Below are positions 1 through 8,236 of a DNA stretch of 64,000 bases, piece by piece. Within the stretch, counting starts at the first letter, position 1. Each line of letters opens with the position of its first letter. Origin of the DNA: Verrucomicrobiota bacterium JB024 (GTDB lineage Bacteria > Verrucomicrobiota > Verrucomicrobiia > Opitutales > Cerasicoccaceae); the NCBI GenBank assembly GCA_030673825.1, contig JAUTCS010000118.1, positions 43,411 to 107,410 of the forward strand, given 5' to 3'. Made by a program: the position numbers and the translations under genes. The notes under the pieces were generated by a model, which worked only from the letters and a program-made list of their open reading frames with translations, was not told where the DNA came from and did no database searches.

Positions 1-122
1 AAAGCTTATTTGCGGCCTGTTCATCCTGCCCACCCTCTCAGAAAAAAGCGACTGCCAGCGAGTCCGCTCCTTGGGACAACCCTTCTGCTCCCCCCCAAAG
101 GGGCAGCATAATAGAATCCCCA

Positions 123-184
123 TTGCCGGGAGTAGCCGCCTTTTTGGCGGCGTAGGGGGACTTGTCCCCCTCGGTGCCAGCGGA
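123..184 (-). repeat. Post-stop double-hairpin repeat, copy 1
   Basis: Read on the minus strand, this follows the sufS stop codon. It starts CCGCTGGCAC, then has a GGGGGACAAGTCCCCC hairpin, then GCCGCCAAAAAGGCGGC, then ends near CCCGGCAA. A homologous element follows dxs (6576-6635) and a decayed one follows the ExbD-like gene (36559-36635). Loops and spacers are conserved while stem bases change in pairs, which suggests a selected RNA or DNA structure. The rest of positions 1-199 holds nothing else I recognise. Confidence 0.75.
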
Positions 185-199
185 GGTACTCCGCCCTGC

Positions 200-1465
200 C
201 TAGCCGAGGAACAGGCGGCGGATTTTTTTCAGGCTGGCGACGAGGGCGTCCACTTCGGCGCGGGTGTTGTAAAAGGCGAAGGAGGCGCGGACAGTGCCGG
301 TGAGGCCGAAGCGCTCCCACAGCGGCATGGTGCAGTGATGTCCGGTGCGCACGGCAATACCGTCGGCGTCGAGCATGGTGCCGATGTCGTTGGGGTGGAT
401 GCCCTCGATCATAAAAGACACGAGAGCGACCTTGTTCGGGGCGCGACCATAAATGGTCAGCCCCTCAATTTGGCTGAGCTGCTCCGTGGCGTAGGCGAGC
501 AAGTCCTGCTCCTGCGCGGCGATGGCGTCGTGACCGATGCCGTCCAGATAGTCGAGCGCGGCGGCCAGGCCGACGGCCCCGGCGATGTTGGGCGTGCCCG
601 CCTCGAAGCGCTCGGGCAGGCCGCGATAAGTCGTCCCGGCGAAGCTGACGCGATCAATCATATCGCCGCCGCCCTGGTACGGGGGCATGGCGCCGAGCAG
701 GTCGGCCTTGCCGTAAAGGACGCCGATGCCGGTCGGGCCGAAAATCTTGTGCCCGCTGCACACGAACCAGTCGCAGTCCAGCTCGCGTACGTCGATCTTC
801 AGGTGCGCGGCGGACTGGGCCCCATCCAGCAGCACGGGAATGCCGTGGGCGTGGGCCTTGGCAATGAGTTCCCTGGCCGGGTTGAGCGTGCCGAGGGAGT
901 TGGAGGCATGACAAAAGGCGGCCAGCTTCGTGCGCGGGCCGATGAGCTTTTCCCACTCGTCCACGAGCAGCTCACCTGCGTCCGAGATGGGTGCGACCAC
1001 GAGCTTGATGCCGAGGCGGGATTCGAGCATCTGCCACGGGACGATGTTCGCGTGGTGCTCCATCACGGTGAGCAGCATTTCGTCCCCGGCGGTCAGGTTA
1101 GCCCCGCCCCAGGAGCTGGCCACGAGGTTGATCGCCTCCGTCGCCCCCCGCGTGAAGACGCACTCACGCGCCTCGGCGGCGTTAAAGTACCGCGCCACGG
1201 TCTCGCGGGCGGCCTCGTAGGCCGCCGTCGCCTCCTGGCTCAGGTGGTGGACCCCCCGGTGGATATTCGCGTGCTCAGTCGAGTAGTAGCGCTCGATCCG
1301 CTCGATGACCGCGCGCGGCTTCTGTGCCGAGGCACCGTTGTCGAGATAGACGAGCGGCTTGCCGTTGATCGTGCGCCCGAGCACCGGAAAATCCTTGCGC
1401 CACGCCTCAACGTCCGCCCCCGGACGCTCCTCCAGCGCAGCCCCTGCCTGCTTATTTGGAATCAT
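200..1465 (-). CDS. sufS: Cysteine desulfurase SufS (group II)
   Basis: PLP-dependent enzyme that takes sulfur from L-cysteine as a persulfide for Fe-S cluster assembly in the cytoplasm. The 421-residue product shows the class V aminotransferase fold: the PLP lysine in CSGHKIFGPTG (about K240), an ATEAINLV segment and the persulfide cysteine in RTGHHCTMP (about C378), placed as in SufS rather than IscS. I chose the ATG at 1465, which gives MIPNKQ; an in-frame TTG 39 bases upstream adds residues outside the family alignment. No sufBCD or SufE-like gene lies beside it in this window. A structured repeat follows the stop codon. Confidence 0.93.
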   Translation of the reverse strand: MIPNKQAGAALEERPGADVEAWRKDFPVLGRTINGKPLVYLDNGASAQKPRAVIERIERYYSTEHANIHRGVHHLSQEATAAYEAARETVARYFNAAEARECVFTRGATEAINLVASSWGGANLTAGDEMLLTVMEHHANIVPWQMLESRLGIKLVVAPISDAGELLVDEWEKLIGPRTKLAAFCHASNSLGTLNPARELIAKAHAHGIPVLLDGAQSAAHLKIDVRELDCDWFVCSGHKIFGPTGIGVLYGKADLLGAMPPYQGGGDMIDRVSFAGTTYRGLPERFEAGTPNIAGAVGLAAALDYLDGIGHDAIAAQEQDLLAYATEQLSQIEGLTIYGRAPNKVALVSFMIEGIHPNDIGTMLDADGIAVRTGHHCTMPLWERFGLTGTVRASFAFYNTRAEVDALVASLKKIRRLFLG

Positions 1466-1504
1466 TCTTAGTTGAGAACCTAGCTCAAAACCAGCAACCC
1501 GCAA

Positions 1505-1849
1505 GCCAAATGCCGGGAATGTTTTGTGGTTTGTGGGGGCTACGCACCCCCACGCCCCGCGGCAGGCAAAGCCTGCACTTTCGGTCCAGCGTCCGGGCTT
1601 CGCCCAAACGCCGGACCGACTTTGTAGCCTCTCCTGACGAAGGTCCGCCCAAATCAGTATGGGACACGTATGGAGTCGAAAAGGGGGCGACTCAGTTTGG
1701 ATACTTGGGCATCAGCGATTGCGTGAACCAGTGAAGCTGGTTCACGCAATCGCTGACACGATGCTGCAAGCATCGAAAGTGCAGGCTGTGCCTGCCGCGG
1801 GTCCGGGCTGCGTAAGCCCAGCGCGGGTGCGGGGCGCGCAGCCCCGCCC
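1505..1849. repeat. Intergenic array of stacked hairpins with inverted terminal copies
   Basis: This gene-free stretch between sufS and the nuclease gene is almost entirely inverted repeats. A 27-base unit at 1774-1800 recurs with one mismatch, inverted, at 1557-1583. Between them 1712-1731 and 1737-1756 form a perfect 20-bp stem with a 5-base loop. Smaller stems include CGATGCTGCAAGCATCG (from 1758), GCAGGCTGTGCCTGC and GTGGGGGTGCGTAGCCCCCAC. The arrangement is REPIN- or MITE-like, but no transposase is present. Predicted ORFs here have no protein-like character. Confidence 0.7.
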
Positions 1850-2833
1850 TCAAAAGGCCAGCTCGACGCAGACGGGGCGGTGGTCGCTGGCCGTGAGGGA
1901 GTCGGGCAGCAGGTCGATGACGCGGGCCGAGCCGAGGACAATGCGCTGGGCCAGGGCCGGGGAGGCCAATAAAAAGTCCACGCGCTCGTAGAGGTCGCGC
2001 TTGCGGTAGTGGAAGGTCCAGGCCTCCCCGCGCGAGTCCACCGCCTCGACGAATTGAGCCAACTCGCGGTCCCCCACCCGCAGGAAACGCCGCAGCGCGG
2101 AGCTGTCGCGGGCGTCGTTGAAGTCGCCCGTGACGAGGTAATTGTCCGTCTGCGGGTCGGGGAAGGCCGCCCGGATGCGGTCACGGGCAGCCTGGGCCTC
2201 GGCGGCACGTTGGCTGGCGGCCTGCGGGTCGTCGTCGCGGACGGTCCAGCGGCTTTTCAGGTGGACGACAAAGAGCGTCCAGGGCACTCCGTCGGTTTCG
2301 AAGCCCACCTCCAGCAGGCCACGGCGGACGGCCTCACGTTCGCCGCCGAGGGTGAACGCCAGCCGGTCGTGGGTGATGACGCGAGCGAAGGGCAGACGCG
2401 AGAGCACGGCGACACGGCGCTCCTCGTCCGGCCCCATAAGGATCGCGGTGTGCGGGTAGTCCAAGCCCTCGGCCTTCAAATCGCGCTGAAGCTCCTCCAG
2501 GTACGCCGGACCGCCCACCTCCTGCACGGCCAATACATCGGCATTGGCGGCGCGTATGCACGCCCGCAGGGCGGTTTTCTCGTCCTCGGGCTTGGGGTAA
2601 TCCTCGCGCCAATGCCCGCTCGCCATGCGGTCCATCGACAGGTAGTTGTTTAAATTATACGTCGCCACCCGCACCGTGTCGGCGGCGAGGCCGAGCGGGA
2701 GAAGCACACTCAGCACGACGAGCAACGAGGCCAGCCTCCGCCACGCCGGGACACCCCGGACATGGTTCGCGGATTGCCCGACCGAATGCGGATTTGCGGA
2801 AAAATCGAGGTTATCCGTGCCCATCCGCGTCAT
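1850..2833 (-). CDS. Secreted endonuclease/exonuclease/phosphatase (EEP) family protein
   Basis: Metal-dependent phosphodiesterase fold shared by DNase I, ExoIII and sphingomyelinases; substrate unknown. The core motifs are in order: ATYNLNNYL, LAVQEVGG (catalytic Glu), VVHLKSRW, VTGDFNDARDSS, and the terminal SDHRP with the catalytic His. A hydrophobic stretch (RRLASLLVVLSVLLPLGLAA) acts as a signal peptide, so the enzyme is probably exported. The start is uncertain. The ATG at 2833 lies inside a dispersed CCGTGG/CACGGAT repeat, and the first roughly 30 residues are probably repeat-derived. A TTG behind CGGAGG just before LLVVLSV is another option. The same-strand M48 protease gene ends near 2863, upstream of this start. 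Confidence 0.8.
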   Translation of the reverse strand: MTRMGTDNLDFSANPHSVGQSANHVRGVPAWRRLASLLVVLSVLLPLGLAADTVRVATYNLNNYLSMDRMASGHWREDYPKPEDEKTALRACIRAANADVLAVQEVGGPAYLEELQRDLKAEGLDYPHTAILMGPDEERRVAVLSRLPFARVITHDRLAFTLGGEREAVRRGLLEVGFETDGVPWTLFVVHLKSRWTVRDDDPQAASQRAAEAQAARDRIRAAFPDPQTDNYLVTGDFNDARDSSALRRFLRVGDRELAQFVEAVDSRGEAWTFHYRKRDLYERVDFLLASPALAQRIVLGSARVIDLLPDSLTASDHRPVCVELAF

Positions 2834-2845
2834 CCGTGGTTAAAC
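2811..2845. repeat. CACGGAT-type dispersed repeat, copy 1
   Basis: On the plus strand this reads ATCCGTGC-CCATCCGCGT-CATCCGTGGTTAAA. Related half-palindromes are at 10053-10110 and 14194-14252. It overlaps the annotated start of the EEP nuclease gene, which is why that start is doubtful. Confidence 0.7.
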
Positions 2846-2862
2846 CCCGTTCGCTGCCGACC

Positions 2863-4110
2863 TCAGCCGCCCTTGAGGGCCGTTTCGCGCTCCAGAAGTG
2901 TGGGGTGCGAGTAGTGGAAGGCGCTGTAGAGGGGGTGCGGGGTGAGGTTGCCGAGGTTTTTCTCGGTCAGCTTGTGCAGGGAGGCGACGAGCGGCTGCGG
3001 GTCGCCGCCCATGACTTCGCGTGCAAAGGCATCGGCCTCGTACTCGTGCTTGCGGGAGAGGCCGTTCATGAGTGGCGAGAGCCAGAAGCTGAACAGCCCG
3101 CTCAGCAGCATGAACAGCAGCAACGCCGGGACCATCCCGTCCGCCACCTGGAACCCAAAGGCCTGGAAAAACCACGCCTGCCCGGCCACCCAGCCCAGCA
3201 CCGCGAACCCGGCCAGGCTGGCCAGGGCGGAGAGGATGAGCATTTTCGGGATGTGGCCCTTTTTGTAGTGGCCGATCTCGTGGGCGAGCACGCTCTCCAG
3301 CTCGATGTCCTCCAGTTGCTCGACCAGCGTATCGTAGAGCACGATGCGGCGGAACTTGCCGAAGCCGGTGAAAAAGGCGTTCGAGTGGGTGGAGCGCTTG
3401 CTGCCGTCCATCACGTGGATGGTGCGGGCGGAGAAGCCCGTGCGCTCGCCGAGCTTGAGCAGGCGTTCACGCAGGTCGCCCTCGGGCAGCGGGGAGAGCT
3501 TGTTAAAGAGCGGCAGGATCAGGCGCGGGTATAGCAGCAGCAGGAGGAGCTGAAACCCGAAAAACGCCACAAAGGCCCACAGCCACCAGGTTTGCGGCAG
3601 CGCCCGGAAAAACCACAGCAGCAGGCACAGCAGCGGGTAGCCGAGGATCGCGCCGAGGAGAAGGCCCTTGAGCTTGTCGCTCACCCAGGTGCCGAGGGTG
3701 GTCTTGTTAAAGCCGTAGCGGGCCTCGATCTTGAAGGTGCTGTAGAGCTCCAGCGGGATGCCCGGCAGCGAAAGCACGATGAGGATGGCGAAAAGCACCA
3801 GCCCCTGCCCCCACAGGCCCGTGCCGAGCCAGCCGGTGAGCCCGTCGAACAGCCACGGCAGCAGCCCGGAGGCCAGCACCACGGCCAGCACGAACGCGTC
3901 CCAGGCCGTTTCGATCATCCCGAAGCGCGTGTGCGTCAGCGTGTAGGAGACGGACTTTTTGTACGTTTCCTCATCCATGACCCCGGCAAAGGCGTCGGGG
4001 AGCCGGTCGGCGTGACGGAGGACTTCGCCGCGGTTGAGCCAGTCCAGGACCAGCTCCACCACCAGCTTCAGGCCGATGAGGACGAGAATTGCGATCAGGA
4101 AGGGATGCAT
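2863..4110 (-). CDS. M48 family metalloprotease, Ste24/CAAX-protease-1-like
   Basis: Integral-membrane zinc metalloprotease, probably a quality-control or housekeeping protease, since bacteria lack prenylated CAAX substrates. The 415-residue product has several hydrophobic helices (residues 2-22, 70-90, 103-120, 150-170, 176-195). It has the zinc motif HEIGH at 277-281 and a downstream HEYEADAFA supplying the third zinc ligand, as in the Ste24 subfamily. I chose the ATG at 4110 (MHPFLIAILV), which puts the first transmembrane helix at the N-terminus as in homologues. The in-frame ATG at 4179 adds 23 unlikely residues. The gene is divergent from xseB-dxs. Confidence 0.88.
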   Translation of the reverse strand: MHPFLIAILVLIGLKLVVELVLDWLNRGEVLRHADRLPDAFAGVMDEETYKKSVSYTLTHTRFGMIETAWDAFVLAVVLASGLLPWLFDGLTGWLGTGLWGQGLVLFAILIVLSLPGIPLELYSTFKIEARYGFNKTTLGTWVSDKLKGLLLGAILGYPLLCLLLWFFRALPQTWWLWAFVAFFGFQLLLLLLYPRLILPLFNKLSPLPEGDLRERLLKLGERTGFSARTIHVMDGSKRSTHSNAFFTGFGKFRRIVLYDTLVEQLEDIELESVLAHEIGHYKKGHIPKMLILSALASLAGFAVLGWVAGQAWFFQAFGFQVADGMVPALLLFMLLSGLFSFWLSPLMNGLSRKHEYEADAFAREVMGGDPQPLVASLHKLTEKNLGNLTPHPLYSAFHYSHPTLLERETALKGG

Positions 4111-4295
4111 GAGGGAAGTTTTTTCGGCGGGGGGCAGCGTGGTGGCGGCCCCCGGCCCGCAGTCGAACCCCCATGCCATAACGCCCGCAGCCCGGTGGCA
4201 AGGGCGAATTACACCCCCTTTTCGGGGGGCCGGGCGGAGCCAGAATCAGGCTTGCGTTTGCGCCTGCGCCGGGTTTCACTTATCCGTAACCTAAC

Positions 4296-4550
4296 ATGCC
4301 TAAAACGCAAACGACGGAAGACGCTGCGTCTTTCGAGGAAGCCCTGGAACGGTTGGAAAATATCGTCGAGAGCCTCGAAAGCGGAGACATCCCGCTCGCC
4401 GACCTGGTCACCAAGTACGAAACGGGCACCCGGCTGGCGAAGTTTTGCCAACGCAAACTCGACCAAGCAGAACAAAAGATCGAAAAACTCCGGCAGGAAG
4501 ACGGCCAGGCCACCCTTGAGCCTTTCGAGGGGCCCGCGGCGGACTCCTGA
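4296..4550 (+). CDS. xseB: Exodeoxyribonuclease VII small subunit XseB
   Basis: Small subunit of ExoVII, which degrades single-stranded DNA together with XseA. The 84-residue helical protein carries the family signature: SFEEALERLENIVESLESG, then a PLADLVTKYETG turn and a second helix with KLDQAEQKIEKL. Length is typical. It lies 68 bp upstream of dxs on the same strand; the xseB-dxs pairing is common in bacteria and suggests co-transcription. No xseA is visible in the window. Confidence 0.93.
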   Translation: MPKTQTTEDAASFEEALERLENIVESLESGDIPLADLVTKYETGTRLAKFCQRKLDQAEQKIEKLRQEDGQATLEPFEGPAADS

Positions 4551-4618
4551 CCACTTTCTTTTTCTTATCCGGGACTCAGACTCTAACTCTCTCTCCCCGA
4601 CTATTCAGACTATACGTT

Positions 4619-6565
4619 ATGGCTATACTTCCCTCTATCAAGGGCCCTCAGGACGTCAAAGCACTCAATAAGGAAGACCTTCCCCAGCTGGCGAAGGAAA
4701 TCCGGCAGGAAATCCTGGAGGTAACCTCCGAAAACGGCGGCCACGTCGGCCCGAACCTCGGAGTGGTTGAACTGAGCATCATGCTCCACCGGCACTTCAG
4801 CACGCCGCAGGACCGCTTCGTGTTCGACGTGTCCCACCAGGGCTACGTCCACAAGCTGCTGACCGGCCGCCAGGGAGAAAAATTCCGCAAGCTGCGCCAG
4901 AAGGGCGGCTACAGTGGCTTCCTCATGCGCGACGAGTCCGAGCACGACTGCTTCGGCGCCGGTCACGCCGGTACGGCCCTCTCCGCCGCCGTCGGCATGG
5001 CCACCGCCCGCGACCTTAACGACAGCCCCGAGCATGTCGTGGCTATCATCGGCGACGCCGCCCTGACCTGCGGCATCACCATGGAGGCGCTCAACAACAT
5101 CAAGAGCAGCTGCAAGAAGCTCATCGTTATCCTTAACGACAACAAGTGGTCGATCGCCCCGAACGTCGGCGCCATCCCCACCTACCTGAACGAGCTCATC
5201 ACCAACCCGGTGTACAACCGCTTCCACCAGGACGTGGAGAGCTTCCTCAACGCCGTCCCCGGCGGCCAGGCGATCAAGAAATTCGGCAAGAAGGTCAAGC
5301 AGGAGACCAAGGACTTCCTCATCGACCAGAATCCCTCCCTTTTCGAGAAGTACGGCCTGCGCTACATCGGCCCCATTGACGGGCACGACATGGACCTGCT
5401 GGACCAGTACCTCCAGTTCGCCAAGGAGTCGGACGAACCGGTCATCCTCCACACCCTCACGACCAAGGGCAAGGGCTTCGACGTGGCTCTGGGCGACCCG
5501 GAAAAGTGGCACGGCACCAGCCCCTTCTGCCTCTCCAGCGGCAAGCCCAAGGCCGGCAAGGCCAGCGCTCCCCCCGCCTACCAGGACGTTTTCGGCAAGG
5601 CCCTCGTGGACTTCGCCAAGGCCGACAAGCGCGTCGTCGGCATCACCGGCGCCATGCCCTCCGGCACCGGCCTGAAGCACCTTTCCGACGAGGTCCCCGG
5701 CCAATACTTTGACGTGGGCATTGCCGAGGAGCACGCTGTGCTCTTCGCCGCCGGTCTGGCCACCAGCGGCATCAAGCCCGTCGTGGCCATTTACTCGACC
5801 TTCCTCCAGCGCGGCATCGACCCGATCATGCACGACGTCGCCCTGCAGAAGCTCGACGTGATGTTCTGCATGGACCGCGCGGGCCTCTCGCCCAACGACG
5901 GCCCCACCCACCACGGCCTCTTTGACATTTCCTACCTGCGCGCCGTCCCGAACGTCATCCTCATGCAGCCCAAGGACGAGGACGAACTCGTGGACATGAT
6001 GAAGACCGGCCTCGATTTCAAGGGCCCGAGCTTCATCCGCTACCCGCGCGGCTCCGGCGTTGGCGTCACCATGAAGGACGAGCCCGAAGCCCTCGAAATC
6101 GGCAAGTCCGAGACCCTGCGCGAAGGCGACGACATCGTCATCTGGGCCCTCGGCCCGATGGTGCAGGACGCCCTCAAGCTCGCGAACAAGATTTCCGCCG
6201 AGCAGGGCCTGAGCGTCGGCGTGGTCAACGCCCGCTTCGCCAAGCCCATCGACACCACTCAGCTGTTCAAGGACGCCCAGCACGCCCGCCTCATCGTCAC
6301 GATGGAGGACCACGTGCGCAAGGGCGGCTTCGGCTCCGCGGTGATCGAGGAGCTCCAGGACGAGGGCATCATGACCCCGGTCGTCCGCATCGGCTGGCCG
6401 GACAAGTTCATCGCTCACGGCAGCGGCAACTCCGACCTGCGCGCCGCCAACGGCCTTAGCCCCCAGGACATGGAAAACGACATCCTCACCCGCTACCGGG
6501 CCCTGCCTGCCGCCACGGTCGAGGCTGCCTCCGACACCTCCGTCCCCTTCCCCTCCGGCAAGTAA
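4619..6565 (+). CDS. dxs: 1-deoxy-D-xylulose-5-phosphate synthase
   Basis: Thiamine-diphosphate enzyme that condenses pyruvate and glyceraldehyde-3-phosphate to DXP, the first step of the MEP isoprenoid pathway and a precursor of thiamine and pyridoxal. The 648-residue product has GAGHAGTALS (about 113-122), the ThDP/Mg motif GDAAL...NDNKWS (about 145-177), the catalytic-Glu region GIAEEHAVLFAAGLA, and a C-terminal transketolase domain. It is slightly divergent from the enterobacterial enzyme: HQGYVHKLLTGR replaces HQAYPHK, and GDAALTCG replaces GDGALTGG. The ThDP ligands are kept. A structured repeat and then an intrinsic terminator follow the stop. Confidence 0.95.
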   Translation: MAILPSIKGPQDVKALNKEDLPQLAKEIRQEILEVTSENGGHVGPNLGVVELSIMLHRHFSTPQDRFVFDVSHQGYVHKLLTGRQGEKFRKLRQKGGYSGFLMRDESEHDCFGAGHAGTALSAAVGMATARDLNDSPEHVVAIIGDAALTCGITMEALNNIKSSCKKLIVILNDNKWSIAPNVGAIPTYLNELITNPVYNRFHQDVESFLNAVPGGQAIKKFGKKVKQETKDFLIDQNPSLFEKYGLRYIGPIDGHDMDLLDQYLQFAKESDEPVILHTLTTKGKGFDVALGDPEKWHGTSPFCLSSGKPKAGKASAPPAYQDVFGKALVDFAKADKRVVGITGAMPSGTGLKHLSDEVPGQYFDVGIAEEHAVLFAAGLATSGIKPVVAIYSTFLQRGIDPIMHDVALQKLDVMFCMDRAGLSPNDGPTHHGLFDISYLRAVPNVILMQPKDEDELVDMMKTGLDFKGPSFIRYPRGSGVGVTMKDEPEALEIGKSETLREGDDIVIWALGPMVQDALKLANKISAEQGLSVGVVNARFAKPIDTTQLFKDAQHARLIVTMEDHVRKGGFGSAVIEELQDEGIMTPVVRIGWPDKFIAHGSGNSDLRAANGLSPQDMENDILTRYRALPAATVEAASDTSVPFPSGK

Positions 6566-6575
6566 CGGGGAGCCC

Positions 6576-6635
6576 CCGCTGGCACTGAGGGGGCAATGCC
6601 CCCTACGCGGCCAGACAGGCCGCTACCCCCGGCAA
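6576..6635 (+). repeat. Post-stop double-hairpin repeat, copy 2
   Basis: It begins 10 bases after the dxs stop. The order matches copy 1: CCGCTGGCAC, hairpin GGGGGCAATGCCCCC, hairpin GCGGCCAGACAGGCCGC, then CCCCCGGCAA. Stem positions that differ from copy 1 change on both sides, so pairing is preserved. Confidence 0.75.
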
Positions 6636-6687
6636 CGGCGGGAGCGGAAGGAAGGGAAGAAACGACGTCAGTTCAAAAACACCTTTC

Positions 6688-6719
6688 ACGCACGGGTCTT
6701 CGGGCCCGTGCGTTTTTTG
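6688..6719 (+). terminator. Intrinsic terminator after dxs
   Basis: An ACGCACGGG/CCCGTGCGT stem closes a short loop containing CTTCG and is followed by a T-run and G. It is placed to end the xseB-dxs transcript. Confidence 0.85.
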
Positions 6720-6814
6720 TGTTCTGGGCAAGCGGAGCAAAAATTTGCTCCGGTGCCGACCTCCCCACGCGCTTGTCCCAATGGGCCACTGAAAAGCGCA
6801 GCACAGCTGAACGG

Positions 6815-7771
6815 CTAATACTGCGAGACCTCGCGGTCCTTGGGGATGATGCGAGTCACGAGCTTGAGGCGGGCCTGCGGCTCGACACACTCCACGCTGA
6901 GATGAGCGGTATTCATATCCCTAGCATTTTGTTCCGGGTTCGGAGGATAGCTCTCTACAAAAGCGGGCTTAAAGGCCGACACCTCGACCGGAGAATCTGC
7001 CTGGATGATAAACGTGAAGTACGAGGTCTCCACGATAGTCTGCTGTTTCTCCTCCACACGCGTGACGGCCCCCGGGCTCATCGCCGTCCCGAAAAAGGAG
7101 AAACGGAAGCGCTTACCCAGATGGGCGGCAACCTCATCGACGATGCGGACTTCGCCCCCGGCCTGCCAGAAGACATCCCGGCTCCAGACTGACAGATCCG
7201 GATCAGCGGCGGCCAGGTCCAGGTGCACATCCCCGCCCGCATCGTCGATGCGGCGGACATGCACGGGGATATCCGACGTTCCGAGAAGGGGATACTCCAA
7301 TCCTTCTTCGTCGGCATACGGGTCTTCGACGACCGACATTGGTAACATCATCCCATAGCTCCACTCCATCTCTTTCGGCTGAGCCTGTACCACCGCCCCG
7401 GGCATCATACGGACACCCTTCACCATCCCGCTGATCGTTACATGCGGCGTTCCTTGCGTCCCCTCAATCCACACGACAAGAGCCACCGGCAGCTCCCCGC
7501 TGACCTCACGCTTGCCATCCAGCGAAAAGCTTCCGCCCCCTTCGCCGACCGCGTAGGCCAGCATCCGCATCCGCTCCGGCGAAGCATCAGCCGCGGGGCT
7601 GCTGGCGTCCGCATTCGGGGCTGCGGGTTTCCCCGGAGAGGCCGATTTAGACGCGGACGGAACGAACGTATCCGTGTCGGGCTGAGAGGCGGGCGGCTTG
7701 CAGCCGGGTAAAATAAGCGCGAAGGAAAGCGCGAAAACAAGCAGGGGCGGGCGGGCAATCACGCCGGTCAT
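6815..7771 (-). CDS. Hypothetical lipoprotein
   Basis: I do not recognise the family. The 318-residue product begins with a lipoprotein signal peptide: a hydrophobic stretch from about residue 9 ending in lipobox LPGC (C24). A low-complexity Ser/Pro/Ala linker follows to about residue 60, then a globular domain rich in beta-like segments. It is therefore probably anchored in the outer or inner membrane facing the periplasm. I chose the ATG at 7771 because AAGGA lies about 9 bases upstream and the lipobox position fits; an ATG at 7798 adds nine residues. It converges on dxs and has no obvious operon partner. Confidence 0.75.
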   Translation of the reverse strand: MTGVIARPPLLVFALSFALILPGCKPPASQPDTDTFVPSASKSASPGKPAAPNADASSPAADASPERMRMLAYAVGEGGGSFSLDGKREVSGELPVALVVWIEGTQGTPHVTISGMVKGVRMMPGAVVQAQPKEMEWSYGMMLPMSVVEDPYADEEGLEYPLLGTSDIPVHVRRIDDAGGDVHLDLAAADPDLSVWSRDVFWQAGGEVRIVDEVAAHLGKRFRFSFFGTAMSPGAVTRVEEKQQTIVETSYFTFIIQADSPVEVSAFKPAFVESYPPNPEQNARDMNTAHLSVECVEPQARLKLVTRIIPKDREVSQY

Positions 7772-8236
7772 GATGGGATCCTTCCCTGAGAAATACAACG
7801 CGATATTCCCTGGCTGAGGTCACCGGCTGTGAGAGGAGGCCGGTTTCCAGCCCCGTCCACCGATCCGACTTAGGACGCGACAGCTCATTTTTTCGCCCCC
7901 CTCACCGGAATATCCCCGCTCTCGCCCACTCTTAGCTGCGATGAATTTGCTCAACATCTTACAGGCTGGGGTAAAAAATCTGCCCACCCGTTCGACAGAA
8001 GCCATTAGCATGGCTTTTGTTTGTAAAATTTATGCTAAAGCAGTCGTAAATGGGATCAAAAGGGTATCCCGGGGCGTCTTCGGCGGCCAGCAGGTAGGGT
8101 TTTTGCTTTATTTCCAAAAAATAAAAATATTATTCTTAAATCCATCGCGGAACTGACGATTAAAATTGAACGGGTCAAACTGTATCCATGACCCAAGGGG
8201 AAACAAACAGGGTAACATCTTTACGCAACACGCATC
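7772..8236. other. Intergenic region upstream of the thioester-like protein gene
   Basis: This 465-base region lies between divergent genes and has no credible gene. The 71-codon ORF at 7941-8156 has no recognisable features. An A+T-rich tract at 8095-8150 includes a weak promoter-like pair, TTGCTT at 8103 and TATTAT at 8128. A short stem GGGTCA...TGACCC (8172-8194) lies in the probable leader of the next gene. Confidence 0.4.

Noticed and set aside
71..1471. Long plus-strand ORF opposite sufS
   Set aside because: It is a GC-frame shadow: no start context, no family motifs, and complementary to a clear SufS.
4610..6418. 602-codon minus-strand ORF opposite dxs
   Set aside because: Val/Gly/Asp/His-rich composition without motifs, exactly opposite dxs. 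Antisense shadow.
7941..8156. 71-codon ORF upstream of the thioester-like gene
   Set aside because: No family, no ribosome site, and it lies in the probable promoter region.
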